Shown here: piece by piece, positions 1-9,720 of the stretch | Layout of the letters: every line of letters begins with the position of its first letter | Position numbering within the stretch: the stretch's first letter is position 1 | Source: Episyrphus balteatus | Taxonomy: Eukaryota; Arthropoda; Insecta; Diptera; Syrphidae | Assembly: GCF_945859705.1 (NCBI RefSeq) | Contig: NC_079135.1 | Location: 108,898,288-108,962,287 of the forward strand | Direction: 5' to 3' | DNA: 64,000 nucleotides | Notes under the pieces: model-generated | Seen by the model: the letters and a program-made list of their open reading frames with translations, nothing else | The model's database searches: none | What the model was told of the DNA's origin: nothing | Made by a program: the position numbers and the translations under genes

Positions 1-1516
1 ATAATGAGGATTAATATTCTTGTGGGTTTTTTTTCGCATTCCTTATTCCAGAAGAAAGAAGGAAAAAAAAATTATTAAATCCATTTTGTGTCTTTGGTTT
101 TTTCAAAATAAAAAAAAAAAAAATGAAGAAGAAAAAAATTCGTTGAATATTTCATTTGATGGATTTTTATTTTTTTGTTTTCAAGTTCAAGATAAATTAT
201 GGAATTTTCTTAACTTTTTTTTTTTTTGATAAATTGCTATGAACGAAAAATTCAAACTTGAGTTAAAATTCACAGAGAAAGAAATAAAATTTTATCTCTT
301 CACATTTTGTGTGAGATCAAAATTCATCATAATTTTTGTATATGTATTTTTGTTTGGCACACACATAAAGGTCTTGAAAGTTCCAAATTGATGCTAAATA
401 AATCAAATTATTTGTCGGGGTTTTAAGGACGAACGAGAGGGTAACATGTGAGATATTCGAGGATGTTCCTATATGAGGGTTAAATTTTGAGGGAAGATTT
501 TTGGATTTCGATAATCAAGCAATATAACACACATAATCTCTGTTTTGATAGAAAAATAATTTTTCTTAAGGAAAAAAAATCCTTGTAAGTATTCTATAGA
601 AGTATTTAGTTGTGACAAACTCAACTTAATTAAAAGCTCTATTCATGTAATAATTTATGTTCAATTTATGCATAATGCTCATCTAGGCCACATGTTAATA
701 AACAAACACAAACAAAAACACTTCTGACCTTCTCCCATTCTAACTCAAAAGTAATATCTGCAGTCCTTAAAATAGTCCTTATTTTTCTAGCAATATGCAA
801 ATCGTTTTAGTTTTGGGTGCGATAAAAACATATTTTACTTGCCTCCGGTCGTGGACATAATGTGTACGTTATTCAAAAAATGTTACACTCGCACATCCTT
901 GGGGCGACAAACGACAGAGAGAGGACAGAGTCTGCCTTATACAAATTGTCGTCGTACGTATCTTTTATAATGTATGTACTTAACTGGCAGCTGGAAATCC
1001 TTCCCCTTTCACATTTAAACATGTAAAATAGAAAGAGGATACATTTTTATATTTTTTATTTTTTCTGTTTTGTATAATTCTTCCAGACCCCCAAAGGCAT
1101 CAGGATTTTATAACAAACTCGTTCACTCATGCTTTTGGGGTGATGTGATAATTATTTCAAGGATTCTTGTCTTATGTTGAATTTGAGTCATTCTAATCCT
1201 TAAGTCGCATCCTTTTACAACTAATTACAAGACTATAATTATCTCTCGTCGTGAGTGTGGAGAAGAATTTTGTATTTAAGAATTCTCTTCCATTTATATT
1301 AAGACACAAAAAAAAATTAAAAATCTAAAACTAAATTTAAATTTTACATAAAATATTGTTATTGCAAGACTAATTGTCTGGTTTCATACAAATACCATTT
1401 GAAAATTCCCACACAAAATTCTGAGAAAGTAGTAAGCAGGTATACCGAATTCCGAAAATCAAGTAATATTTTTTTGTATGTTCCCTTGTAACTTTTAAAC
1501 TACTTATTATAATTTA
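1..1516. other. AT-rich non-coding stretch
   Basis: No coding region, RNA gene or recognisable element seen. The first 230 bases are dominated by A and T runs, and a 69-codon open frame there (20-229) is low-complexity and not credible. The rest is unremarkable AT-rich sequence with scattered stops in all frames. Confidence 0.6.
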
Positions 1517-1697
1517 ACAAATAAGGTATCGTTAGAAGAGTCCAGCTTAAAAGCTGGTTATATGCTGTTTAGATGCTTTTTATATGGAGTATATTTATGA
1601 TTTATTAGTTTTTTCCCAAGAGATTATCATGTAAGAAAATGCTTTTTAGCCTATAACCAAAATAAAAATAAGGTCGTTAGAACGACACCTTATTTGT
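1517..1697. mobile_element. Small inverted-repeat element (possible MITE)
   Basis: Seventeen-base terminal inverted repeats, ACAAATAAGGTATCGTT at 1517-1533 and its complement at 1681-1697, match at 16 of 17 positions. They enclose about 150 bases with no coding capacity. A smaller palindrome, GTCGTT-AG-AACGAC, sits just inside the right end. No clear target-site duplication is visible, so the superfamily is unassigned and a fortuitous hairpin remains possible. Confidence 0.4.
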
Positions 1698-2880
1698 CAG
1701 ATTATGATGAGTAGTTAAGAAGTTATAAATGAACATAACTTTCTCACTTGCTTAAAAACCGGTTAAAATCATGACCTTCTTGTTTATTTCATTTTGAATG
1801 TACTGAATAATATCCAAAATTCATCAAAAATAATTTTCTACGAGAATATATGTATGGTAAAAGGGAGTAAAAGGGTACAATCATATGGTTTATATAGTAT
1901 TTCACTTAAAGTGTAAGCTATTGAAAAACTCTAAAGAAATAGCAGGACGACAAGGCGACAGAACGAAAAGGTGACAAGGCGTCAAAAATTACATATTAAA
2001 CAATTGGTTTTTTAATTAAAAAAAAAACTTTAGTAACATTAAAGTCATATATCTTGAAACAAATTTATTTGAAACCTATAAACGAATCTTTAAAAAAAAG
2101 TCAGACCTGTCAACATTCACCTTGCACCTGTGTAGCTAAAATCAAAAAAAAAATATAATTAAAAGATTTTAGGTCATGAAAACATATTGCAATCATATTT
2201 TGTCATAATATTAAGGGTTTTTTTTTTTTTTATTTATACATTTACATTAACATAAACATGATTTTTAAGGCTAAGGACACTTGGTGACATCATTAAATAT
2301 GCACACTTTGGGCTAAAAAGCGAACAAAATTTAATGAAATTCAAATTTTTTTGCCTCAAGTATGGTAAAATGATTTGAAGAATTTAAAAAATGAAGAAAA
2401 AAAAAATATACACAAAATTAAGAAAAAATATAAATACTAAAAGGGAAAGATATTTGAACGACTGACACTGAAACATTTTTAATGTCAAGGATATTTTTAC
2501 ATAATTTACATGATGGGGTCGTAGGATGTATATAATGCAGATTTATGAAACCAAACAACAAATAAAATAAATTTACATAATATCTGTCATTTGAGTCTTT
2601 TGAAAATATTTGTGATTTAAGCACAGAAGTCTTAGGTACATTGGCATATTTTTTTTTGACTCTCAATCATCTTTGAGCAAATTTAAGAATGCTGCTCGTC
2701 AATCACCCTATATAAACGACCTGTTTCGCCCAACACTATTTTCCCGAAGCTGTGGCTTACGAGTGAGGATTTGTTATGATAAGGAAAGGATGCATTTCAA
2801 TAAGCAAAAGTCAATGCACAAAATGCACTTATATATTAACTTATGAATTATACGAACTGCCTCTAATTAAAAAAAGTTTT
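1698..2880. other. AT-rich non-coding stretch
   Basis: No supported gene. Contains a loose local repeat of GACAAGGCGACA-like words around 1945-1985 and several poly-A/T runs. An 82-codon frame on the minus strand (2418-2666) has no family signature and lies in low-complexity sequence. Confidence 0.55.
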
Positions 2881-3640
2881 TGTCTGTAAGGTCGGTTTAC
2901 GGACGATAATTTTAAGTGATAACGTCATAAGAAAACAGGTTAAAAACAAAATGATCTAAATATTATTTATCTGTCAACTTTCTTGTAAAAAAATTTATAA
3001 GATGAAGATAAAGTACTTAAGCTAAAGATTAAGACCTAAAGATTAAAACGGAGCAACTTTTTGAATCCAATCAAAATAAGCAAGAAAGATCTAAAAAAAA
3101 AAAACAATTTTTTATCAATTTTTTCATATGAAAAGCTTACAAAAAAACTACACCATTATAAACGTTTAATATTTCTTCTAAAGAACGAAGCCATACTTAA
3201 ATTTTTACAATGCGTAAAAGGTATAAAAATAATTTATTAAAAACAATCAGTTTTCATTGAAAAAGTAAAAAAAAACCAAACTTTTTTTCTTCTAACACCA
3301 TTAAATCCATTTTTTATATCACAACCTATAATAAATTGTATATTTTTTGAAAGCCTATTGATTTAGCTAAAAATATTCATATCAACCATGTCTGTGCGAC
3401 ATCTATAAAAGGAACTAGAATTTCTTGAACCCAATCCATTTTTAAATCAATCTTATTTATCTTCTAACACCATTAGATTCAATTTTTTTATATGACAACT
3501 TATAATAATATCTAATTTATATCATCTTATTATTTTACCTTTTATATGACTCGTCAATCATATTTCTACGATGCCTACAAGAAAAGTTAGAATTTTATAA
3601 AAACAAAAATATCGAAATTTTAAACTGAAATAATGGTACT
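2881..3640 (+). repeat. Dispersed repeat family R, copy 1
   Basis: Starts with TGTCTGTAAGGTCGGTTTAC and shares blocks in the same order with copies near 50.0 and 62.3 kb and, reverse-complemented, with copies near 26.0 and 58.2 kb. Diagnostic shared words are GGTTTACGGACGAT, TTTTTACAATGCG, ACAACCTATAATAAA, GAAAGCYTATT and the closing TCGAAATTTYAAACT...GGTACTT. No coding capacity. Copies are diverged and indel-rich, implying an old family. The superfamily is not identified. Confidence 0.6.
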
Positions 3641-3780
3641 TAACGCACCGGACAATAGGGCCCCGACTGGAGACAATGCAGGGAAGGCAACTTATTATAA
3701 AAGTAACGAAGCAAAAAGATAAGATAATGCATAATGAATTGGTGGCCAGCCACATAATATAATCATCTAAAAAAAAAAAA

Positions 3781-4002
3781 AATACCTCAGGGGCCCTAAA
3801 AAAATTAATTGCATTTTTGAAAGAAAAATTTAATATTATAGGTATTACGGATCCAAAAAAAATATTACTTTAATAATCTTAGCGACCAACAAATGATACA
3901 TACAAAAAAAAAGTATGGCGTATACGTACTTTTTTTATATCAAAGGGGTCCCAAAATTTAGTCTTGCCCCGGGACCCCAGCAACTTAACGTACGCCTCCG
4001 TG
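3781..4002. mobile_element. Degenerate hAT-like element end
   Basis: The segment ends in TACGCCTCCGTG, which resembles the terminal GTTACGCCACTG of the large hAT-like element at 35,988-46,304, and it carries GGGGCCC and CCCCGGGACCCC blocks like those near that element's ends. No matching left terminus or 8-bp duplication was found, so this is at best a truncated relic. A 64-codon minus-strand frame overlapping it (3935-4129) is not credible as a gene. Confidence 0.35.
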
Positions 4003-4388
4003 GGCTATGACGCCAGGGGCCTAAAAAAAAACTCCTTTCAAGGGTTCTAATTCTTGCGAGAAATTGACAAAGCCTCCAAGATATATCAGTACTATTTCTT
4101 GCTGTTTCAGGTTCCACCAGGGGCCTCATCCATGCCTGCCGATCTACCGGAGCTAAAGTCTGTTGTAAGGTTGACCAGACTGATTCAAATGTTGACCAAT
4201 AGTCAGTAGTGCTAAGATTATTCTCTTGTACTTAAAAATAAAACAGAAATAACTTGTAATGAGTATGTTTACTACATTTTTTTATCTGATTAAAATACAA
4301 AAAAAAAATAAAAAAGAGTTGTTAGATTTTGCGACCAGGAAAGTTTCTTAGACAACATGTTCCAAGCTCATTTATAAATTTATGGAAA
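4003..4388. other. 3' flank of the 4.4-6.7 kb gene
   Basis: Holds the presumed 3' UTR of the minus-strand gene. No canonical AATAAA was found on the minus strand close to the stop. Variant hexamers TATAAA (4371-4376) and AGTAAA (4268-4273, read on the minus strand) are possible poly(A) signals but weak. Nothing else is recognised. Confidence 0.35.
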
Positions 4389-6701
4389 TTAATACATTTG
4401 TGGAAATTGTGGAGTTTGAGGAGTTTGGAAGTGTTGGATAGATGGGAAGGTTTGTGAATATTGCTCGTATTGAGGATATTGATGATTATTAGCTTCACAA
4501 TTTTGTGGAAATTGATGTGGTGGACAAAATGTCTGCTGATAACCATAAGAATGTTGATTAATCAGTTGAGGCTGCAAATGTTCAGAAGTCTGGTAAATAT
4601 TCATGGATGAATTACTCTGATATTTTTCATAAGTCTCACGAGTCCCAGCTCTTTTATAAAATTCTTCCCTCTGATGTTGAAAATTGCCAGTAAATGATGG
4701 AGGATAAAAATTTTCATTATTGTTTACAATACTTGCTGATCCAGAAGCTTGATAATTACATCCATATTTTGAACAACTTGGATACAGATTTGACTTTTCT
4801 GCTTGATAGACTTGATGATTTCTTCGATAATCAGCAGAAAAATGATTTCCTCTTTGACCAATTTGATTGAAATAATTCGGTATATAACGTTCCATATCAG
4901 TTTTCTTTTCATTTTGTTTCTTTCGTTCCAATTCTTTACGATACAATTCCATTTCTGCACGTGTTCGACGGCCTCGTTTAGGTTTATCAATATTTTTTTG
5001 ATATATTGAATTAATCATTGGTCTTTCAAATAGTTTTGAATTCGGAACCATTTCAGGTTTTTCATAATTTATCAATGGTGGAGGTGTATCAACCAATTCG
5101 ATTTTATACAATGGTTCTTCAACATTTGTTTCCACTGATGGCATTGATTGAGATTGATTTGGAAGGAAAACATCCTTTTTCGAAGATATTCCAGGATATT
5201 TTGAACTATTTTGATATTTAAGGATTGGTGAAAAAACTCTTTCAATTGAACCACCAGATACTGAAAAGACTTTGGAGAAATTTGGATCTTCATTGAGGAA
5301 ATTATCTGAGGGTGTATTCCAATGAGATTGAGAATCTGACTTTTGAAGACTTTCTGAGGAAAAGTTTGAGTTTGAAGAACTTTCCGAGAGACTGGGTTGT
5401 AATCCATATAGAAATTCATGAGATTTTTCTTCGACAAACACTGAATTATAACTAGGGACTTGTTTGGAGAAGCTGGAAACTGAATCTCCTGTTGGAAGGT
5501 TAATTTGGTTATTGGACCTTCTTTCTTGTAAATTTTCTTGTGAAGGACAAGAATTAAAAGAAATTCGTTGATCTTTTGTAATTTTTGGCAGCATATTCAT
5601 GATTTCTTCCGGTGAACTTATATAAACCGATTGCCAAGAGGAATTATTAATTTGCTGTTCAAAATTCAGATTAATTTCAGTTTGAAGACTTTGATCTAAC
5701 ATTTCTGGAATTTTGGAATACTTTTGATCAGCTGAAAGTAGTTTTTCTGAATTACTTAGACTTGAGGATGAAAATTGGTTAGTATTTCTTAAAACTTCAT
5801 CAGCTTTTAAAATAATTTCTGGCACCTGTGAAGTTAATGTTTTCTCAAAATTTTGTGAACTTTTTCCAAGAAAATCATTGGAGTTTTTAAAATTTTCCCC
5901 AAAAAATTGTCTGTTTGATTGACTGTTTCCATTTTGTACCAATTCAACAAGCTGATTCGTGGAATATAGATACTCTGGTAGTTTTCTGTCATTAGAAATA
6001 TCATTAAAGATCTCATGAGGTAAGGTTTCTGGCAAAGATATTGGAGCAATTGAACTGTTTGAACCATTATTAGATCCTATTATTTCAGGAGTAAAATAAA
6101 TTCCTTCCTGATAAAGCGAAAAGAGATACTTATCAGGATCAATAGAAGCTTCTAACATTCTATCCAAATCCATTGCTAAGTTAAATTCAGCTTCATCATT
6201 TAACTTAAATTCTTGTTCAGTAACATTTATATTTGGAAATGTATTACTTTTAGGTGGTATTACTGGATTGTTCATCACAGAAGTCAAAAGAATATCTTTT
6301 TTACCAACATGAATACTAGCTGATTTTTGTTCTTCCAAATTGGTTACAACCAATTTTAGATCTGAATTTTGTATTTTGTTAGAAGCACTTAAGCAATTTT
6401 CAACAGAAAACTTATTCATTTCTGAAATTTCATTACTGGATGTTTGGGGATTTTCTTTCAATCGTTGTCGTCTTGGTGGTATTGGAAATAGATCTTTTAT
6501 CAATTCACTTGGTTCTAATTTATTTTTCGAACGAGTTAGCCGATCAGTTTCTTCAATTGTAATATTTGAAAAATGTACACTATAATCTGTGCCATCAAAT
6601 TTATAAACACGTTTTGTTCTTTGGCTCGAATATTTGGAAATATTGTTTCTTTTAGATGGGACTTCAAGCTGTGGAGTTTCTATATTAGCTGAGTTTTCCA
6701 T
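4389..6701 (-). CDS. Uncharacterised 770-aa disordered protein with a basic, AT-hook-like patch
   Basis: The only long non-repetitive reading frame here: 770 codons to a TAA at 4391-4389. An uninterrupted frame of this length in such AT-rich DNA is very unlikely by chance. I start it at the ATG at 6701-6699, which has G at -3 and G at +4; the frame stays open six codons further to a TTG, unlikely as a eukaryotic start. Residues 17-82 are basic and ordered-looking, ending in PPRRQRLK. Residues ~90-570 are rich in Ser, Asn, Gln and Glu with little predicted fold. Residues 573-602 begin KPKRGRRTRAEMELYRKELE: a basic patch around GRR resembling an AT-hook (but GRR, not the canonical GRP) followed by a charged helix. 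Residues ~605-770 are rich in Tyr, Gln, Asn and Pro and end in short Gln-Phe-Pro motifs. No signal peptide or membrane segment. Composition suggests a nuclear, perhaps chromatin or transcription-related protein, but I recognise no family and this role is inference. Confidence 0.85.
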   Translation of the reverse strand: MENSANIETPQLEVPSKRNNISKYSSQRTKRVYKFDGTDYSVHFSNITIEETDRLTRSKNKLEPSELIKDLFPIPPRRQRLKENPQTSSNEISEMNKFSVENCLSASNKIQNSDLKLVVTNLEEQKSASIHVGKKDILLTSVMNNPVIPPKSNTFPNINVTEQEFKLNDEAEFNLAMDLDRMLEASIDPDKYLFSLYQEGIYFTPEIIGSNNGSNSSIAPISLPETLPHEIFNDISNDRKLPEYLYSTNQLVELVQNGNSQSNRQFFGENFKNSNDFLGKSSQNFEKTLTSQVPEIILKADEVLRNTNQFSSSSLSNSEKLLSADQKYSKIPEMLDQSLQTEINLNFEQQINNSSWQSVYISSPEEIMNMLPKITKDQRISFNSCPSQENLQERRSNNQINLPTGDSVSSFSKQVPSYNSVFVEEKSHEFLYGLQPSLSESSSNSNFSSESLQKSDSQSHWNTPSDNFLNEDPNFSKVFSVSGGSIERVFSPILKYQNSSKYPGISSKKDVFLPNQSQSMPSVETNVEEPLYKIELVDTPPPLINYEKPEMVPNSKLFERPMINSIYQKNIDKPKRGRRTRAEMELYRKELERKKQNEKKTDMERYIPNYFNQIGQRGNHFSADYRRNHQVYQAEKSNLYPSCSKYGCNYQASGSASIVNNNENFYPPSFTGNFQHQREEFYKRAGTRETYEKYQSNSSMNIYQTSEHLQPQLINQHSYGYQQTFCPPHQFPQNCEANNHQYPQYEQYSQTFPSIQHFQTPQTPQFPQMY

Positions 6702-6849
6702 TCCTTTTTGTTTTTTCAAAAAAAAAGTGATGAACTATAAAACAATAAATCATTAAAAAAAAAAAATAAATTTAACATTTGAAGCATTAAAAACAAAACC
6801 AGGTCTTTGATTTGATAGAAAAATTGTAGGACCTCTGTTTGATAGATAC

Positions 6850-6876
6850 CTGAAAAAAAGGGGAGAAAACAAGACA
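6850..6876 (-). other. Candidate 3' splice acceptor in the gene's 5' UTR
   Basis: On the minus strand a pyrimidine tract runs into TTTTTTTCAG, with AG at 6851-6850, about 150 bases before the ATG at 6701. This fits a 5' UTR intron whose downstream exon starts at 6849 and leads directly into the coding frame. The upstream exon and promoter were not located. Inferred from sequence only. Confidence 0.45.
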
Positions 6877-7835
6877 ATACACCCTTTCTATTATTTACAG
6901 ACCACAAAGATAAACTTTTGGCTCCAACAAGAAAACCATTTCAGAGAGATCAAGAAGTACTGGAAGCTCAGGTGGGCAAACGTCCAGCTTTCGAAAAGGC
7001 AAGGAGCACGAATTTTGAGGGCCAAAGATTATAAGTGAATATGTACAAACACGAAAGCTATAAAGAATTCAATCAAATCTGGCCTATAAAATATGGAATT
7101 TTTCTGATAAATGTGCCCCAACTGATAGTCCGTATCCTAGATTTGACTCTGGCAAGATGCTCAGGGTATACACATACAGTCTGATCAAAGGTTCGGACGA
7201 ACGGACGTTTTTACCTCACCAATTGTCTAAATACGCAATTCGTGGGCATCTTTGGTTAGCTCGTATCAAGTCAAGTGGGAAGGACCCACTGCGTGGTCTT
7301 TTATGTTGGATTTTACTGGTTCTGATTTATTACTAGGGCGCCGAATGCATCGTTTGAAATTCATCGAAGATATTCGAAAATCAGACCGCAAGGCTCTTGA
7401 AAATCAGACAAAAGATTACGTTTTTTTTCAATAAATACATCAAGATCCTGCAAAATCAAGTATGCAAGAAAAATGAGCTTAATCTCACACGCAGAAAAAT
7501 AATAGACCTACCGAGAGGTGGGTTAAAAAAAATGTTTTAAAATAACGTAGTCTTGGTTAAAAACTACGTAGTTCTCGTTGCTAAAATCAACGTAGTCGCC
7601 TCGGCTAAATTAAATTGTTTAAAATTAACATTTTAAAAGGTTATTTTAACCGATTAACTGGTTTATATTGATCAAGAAACTCGGTTAAAATTTGAGATTT
7701 TAGTAAAATTTAATCGAGAAAGTGGGTAAGATTAAACTTGTGTAATTTTAACCGGGATGATATATTAACAATCTTCTCTGTTAATTTTACACGAGTTTTA
7801 CGTTGTTTTTAACCGATCATTTTTCTGCATGCATA
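6877..7835. other. Non-coding stretch upstream of the gene
   Basis: No supported gene. 6.9-7.44 kb is somewhat more GC-rich; a 60-codon plus frame at 7252-7434 matches nothing I know. 7485-7830 has repeated ACGTAGT and GGTTAAAA words and GCAGAAAAAT near both edges in inverted orientation, so a worn inverted-repeat element is possible but not demonstrable by eye. Confidence 0.4.
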
Positions 7836-7915
7836 TCTCACTTTTCAGTACTTTTTCTTAAGATCTATCTCATTTTCTTGTGAATTGTCTCTAGAAAATG
7901 TACTGAAAAGTGAGA
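7836..7915. repeat. Hairpin with 16-bp perfect arms
   Basis: TCTCACTTTTCAGTAC at 7836-7851 is exactly complementary to 7900-7915, with a loop of about 48 bases. It could be the end of a foldback element or a transcribed hairpin. No duplication flanks it. Confidence 0.5.
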
Positions 7916-8279
7916 CAGAGCTTATGTTCATTCTTTTTGCATAGGAGCCATAGGCTTTAAAAAAAATTAAGCCAGGGCTAACAGTGTTATGAAAAATGTA
8001 GAGTTATCCAGCGAGAGACTGGATCCTTATAAATTAAAAAATTAATTCTTGTCTGTCTCAAGGATTCTAAAGAAATTAAAAGCACTCGAGAAAAACCTGT
8101 ACGTTTTTTTAATAGGTACGCTTTTTTAGATTCACTTGTAACTACTGACAAACTAACAAATTAGTTTTGTAATTAAATCATATAACCCAATTTCGACCCC
8201 CCTTTAATTATCGTATCAAACTTAAACTTTGTACACATATGTACTACATATTATGTTGTTCGGACGACAACACAATATT

Positions 8280-8573
8280 TTAACCCTCTGTCGGCACACG
8301 GGTGCAAATTTGGCAGGACAAAAATAAAAATATTACGATTTTTCAAAAAAGTGGTCACAAAAAAGTCTCTATATAAAAATGAGAATATATATTTTTTCGA
8401 AATTGTGAATACAATATTCAAATTCCTCGGAATATTCTACATCAATTTCATACTTGATTCTCTATAAAATATTGTGACCGAAAAAAGTTCTAGCGACTTG
8501 AAAAAGTATAAACCAAATTCGCACCCGTGTGCCTATCACGTCACAAAAAAGAGGTGTGCCTACAGAGGGTTAA
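8280..8573 (-). mobile_element. piggyBac-like MITE, copy 1 (both ends intact)
   Basis: A 294-base element including flanking TTAA at 8280-8283 and 8570-8573, the target preferred by piggyBac transposons. Termini are CCCTCTGTCGGCACAC on the left and the complement of CCCTCTGTAGGCACAC on the right. Subterminal GGGTGC and GCACCC blocks form a second inverted pair. No coding capacity, so it would depend on a transposase elsewhere. It is reversed relative to the three related copies at 17.6, 19.0 and 22.1 kb. Assignment rests on the TTAA site plus CCCT-type termini. Confidence 0.75.
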
Positions 8574-8767
8574 TTGTCCGGAACTAGGGCAGACGCATTT
8601 TTCCCAAATCAATGTATACCTTATGTATGTAAAAATTATAGTTTTCCAGGTACGGGCGCCAGAGAGGGGCTTTGGGGGTCGTGTTTCACCTAATCTGACT
8701 AAAAAGTAATCAGCTTTAAATTTTTTTTTATACTTTTTTTTAATAACACCGGCACACAAAAAAAAGT

Positions 8768-8978
8768 GTCATGTACCAGGAACCAGACCTATCTTTCTAT
8801 ATGTTTTTGGACTCGGTCACCCTCCAGTTTTGAGCTATGGCTGCATTTTGTTTTGAATTTTTATGACTTTTTTGGGGTTCTTTGCATTTTTCTCAAAACT
8901 GGAGGGTGACGAACTTGAAATTCGGATTCAGCAGGTTCAAAACATATAGAAAGATAGGTCTGGTTCCTGGTACATGAC
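8768..8978. mobile_element. Foldback element with 40-bp near-perfect arms
   Basis: The left arm starts GTCATGTACCAGGAACCAGA and is repeated in reverse complement at the right end (finishing at 8978); identity continues for about 40 bases. A second inner pair (GTCACCCTCCAGTTTTGAG and its complement, about 8816 and 8891) extends the stem. The total is about 211 bases with no coding capacity. No convincing target-site duplication, so the superfamily is open. Confidence 0.65.
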
Positions 8979-8989
8979 GATTTTTACTT

Positions 8990-9720
8990 GCGATATAGGT
9001 ACTATAATATCAAGTTATGCATTCGTACAAAAAAAAAAGTTGAGATAACATTTCTCCATGACATTACGATGATAGAGAATGCCAAAAAAGTGGGTCCCGG
9101 AAGTCCGTCTGTCTGTCTGTCTGTAAACGAAGCTACATCCTAAACGGATGGACCCATTGATGTCAAACTTGGTATGTAGCGTTATTTGGCGACTCTCCAG
9201 ATTTGTTTTTTTAATTAATTTTTTTGGACCAAAAATAACGGTACTTGTCATATACCGATTTTAGTGAAGTTGAAATTGCTCAAAAACGGCTTCAACGATT
9301 TTGTTTAAAAAATTCAATCGGAAGTTTTAAGACAAGGTCTATTTTCTAATGAATAAAATTATATTTGAAAATCATTATTAACGGTACTTGCCATAGAACA
9401 GTTTTTTTTTTTTTTAAATCCGATTTGCATCGAAACTGCTTATTCGATTGCAACGAAACTTTTTGTGAAAAAGGATTTATATAATTTTAATATAAGCCAA
9501 AAAAAAAATATTTTTTGGATTTAAAAAAAAAAATTTGAAATTTTTTTTTTGAAAAACCAAATTTTCCAAAACGGGATATTGAATTTTTTTTAAATTTTAT
9601 TTTTAGATGTTGATTAGTGATTTCTACAAAATGGCATACTAATTTTATTTTAAAACTTTTTTCCAAAAAATTATTCATACAAAATTAGTTTTTAAAAAAA
9701 GGCTCTAACGATTTTGAAAA
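8990..9720 (+). repeat. Dispersed repeat family S, copy 1
   Basis: Contains (GTCT)n near 9106-9125, then a segment with AAAATAACGGTACTTGTCAT, AAAACGGCTTCAACGATTTTG and ATTAACGGTACTTGCCATAG. The same ordered words recur at about 21.2-21.6 kb and, reverse-complemented, at about 54.8-55.1 kb. Repeats with GTCTGTCTGTCTGT followed by a conserved tract are common in insect genomes (recollection). No coding capacity seen. Confidence 0.5.

Noticed and set aside
6702..6719. Extension of the 770-aa protein by six residues to a TTG start
   Set aside because: TTG is unlikely as a eukaryotic initiator and the downstream ATG has a good context.
7252..7434. Possible retrotransposon remnant
   Set aside because: Slightly richer in GC and open for 60 codons, but no reverse transcriptase, integrase or gag-type motif could be seen.
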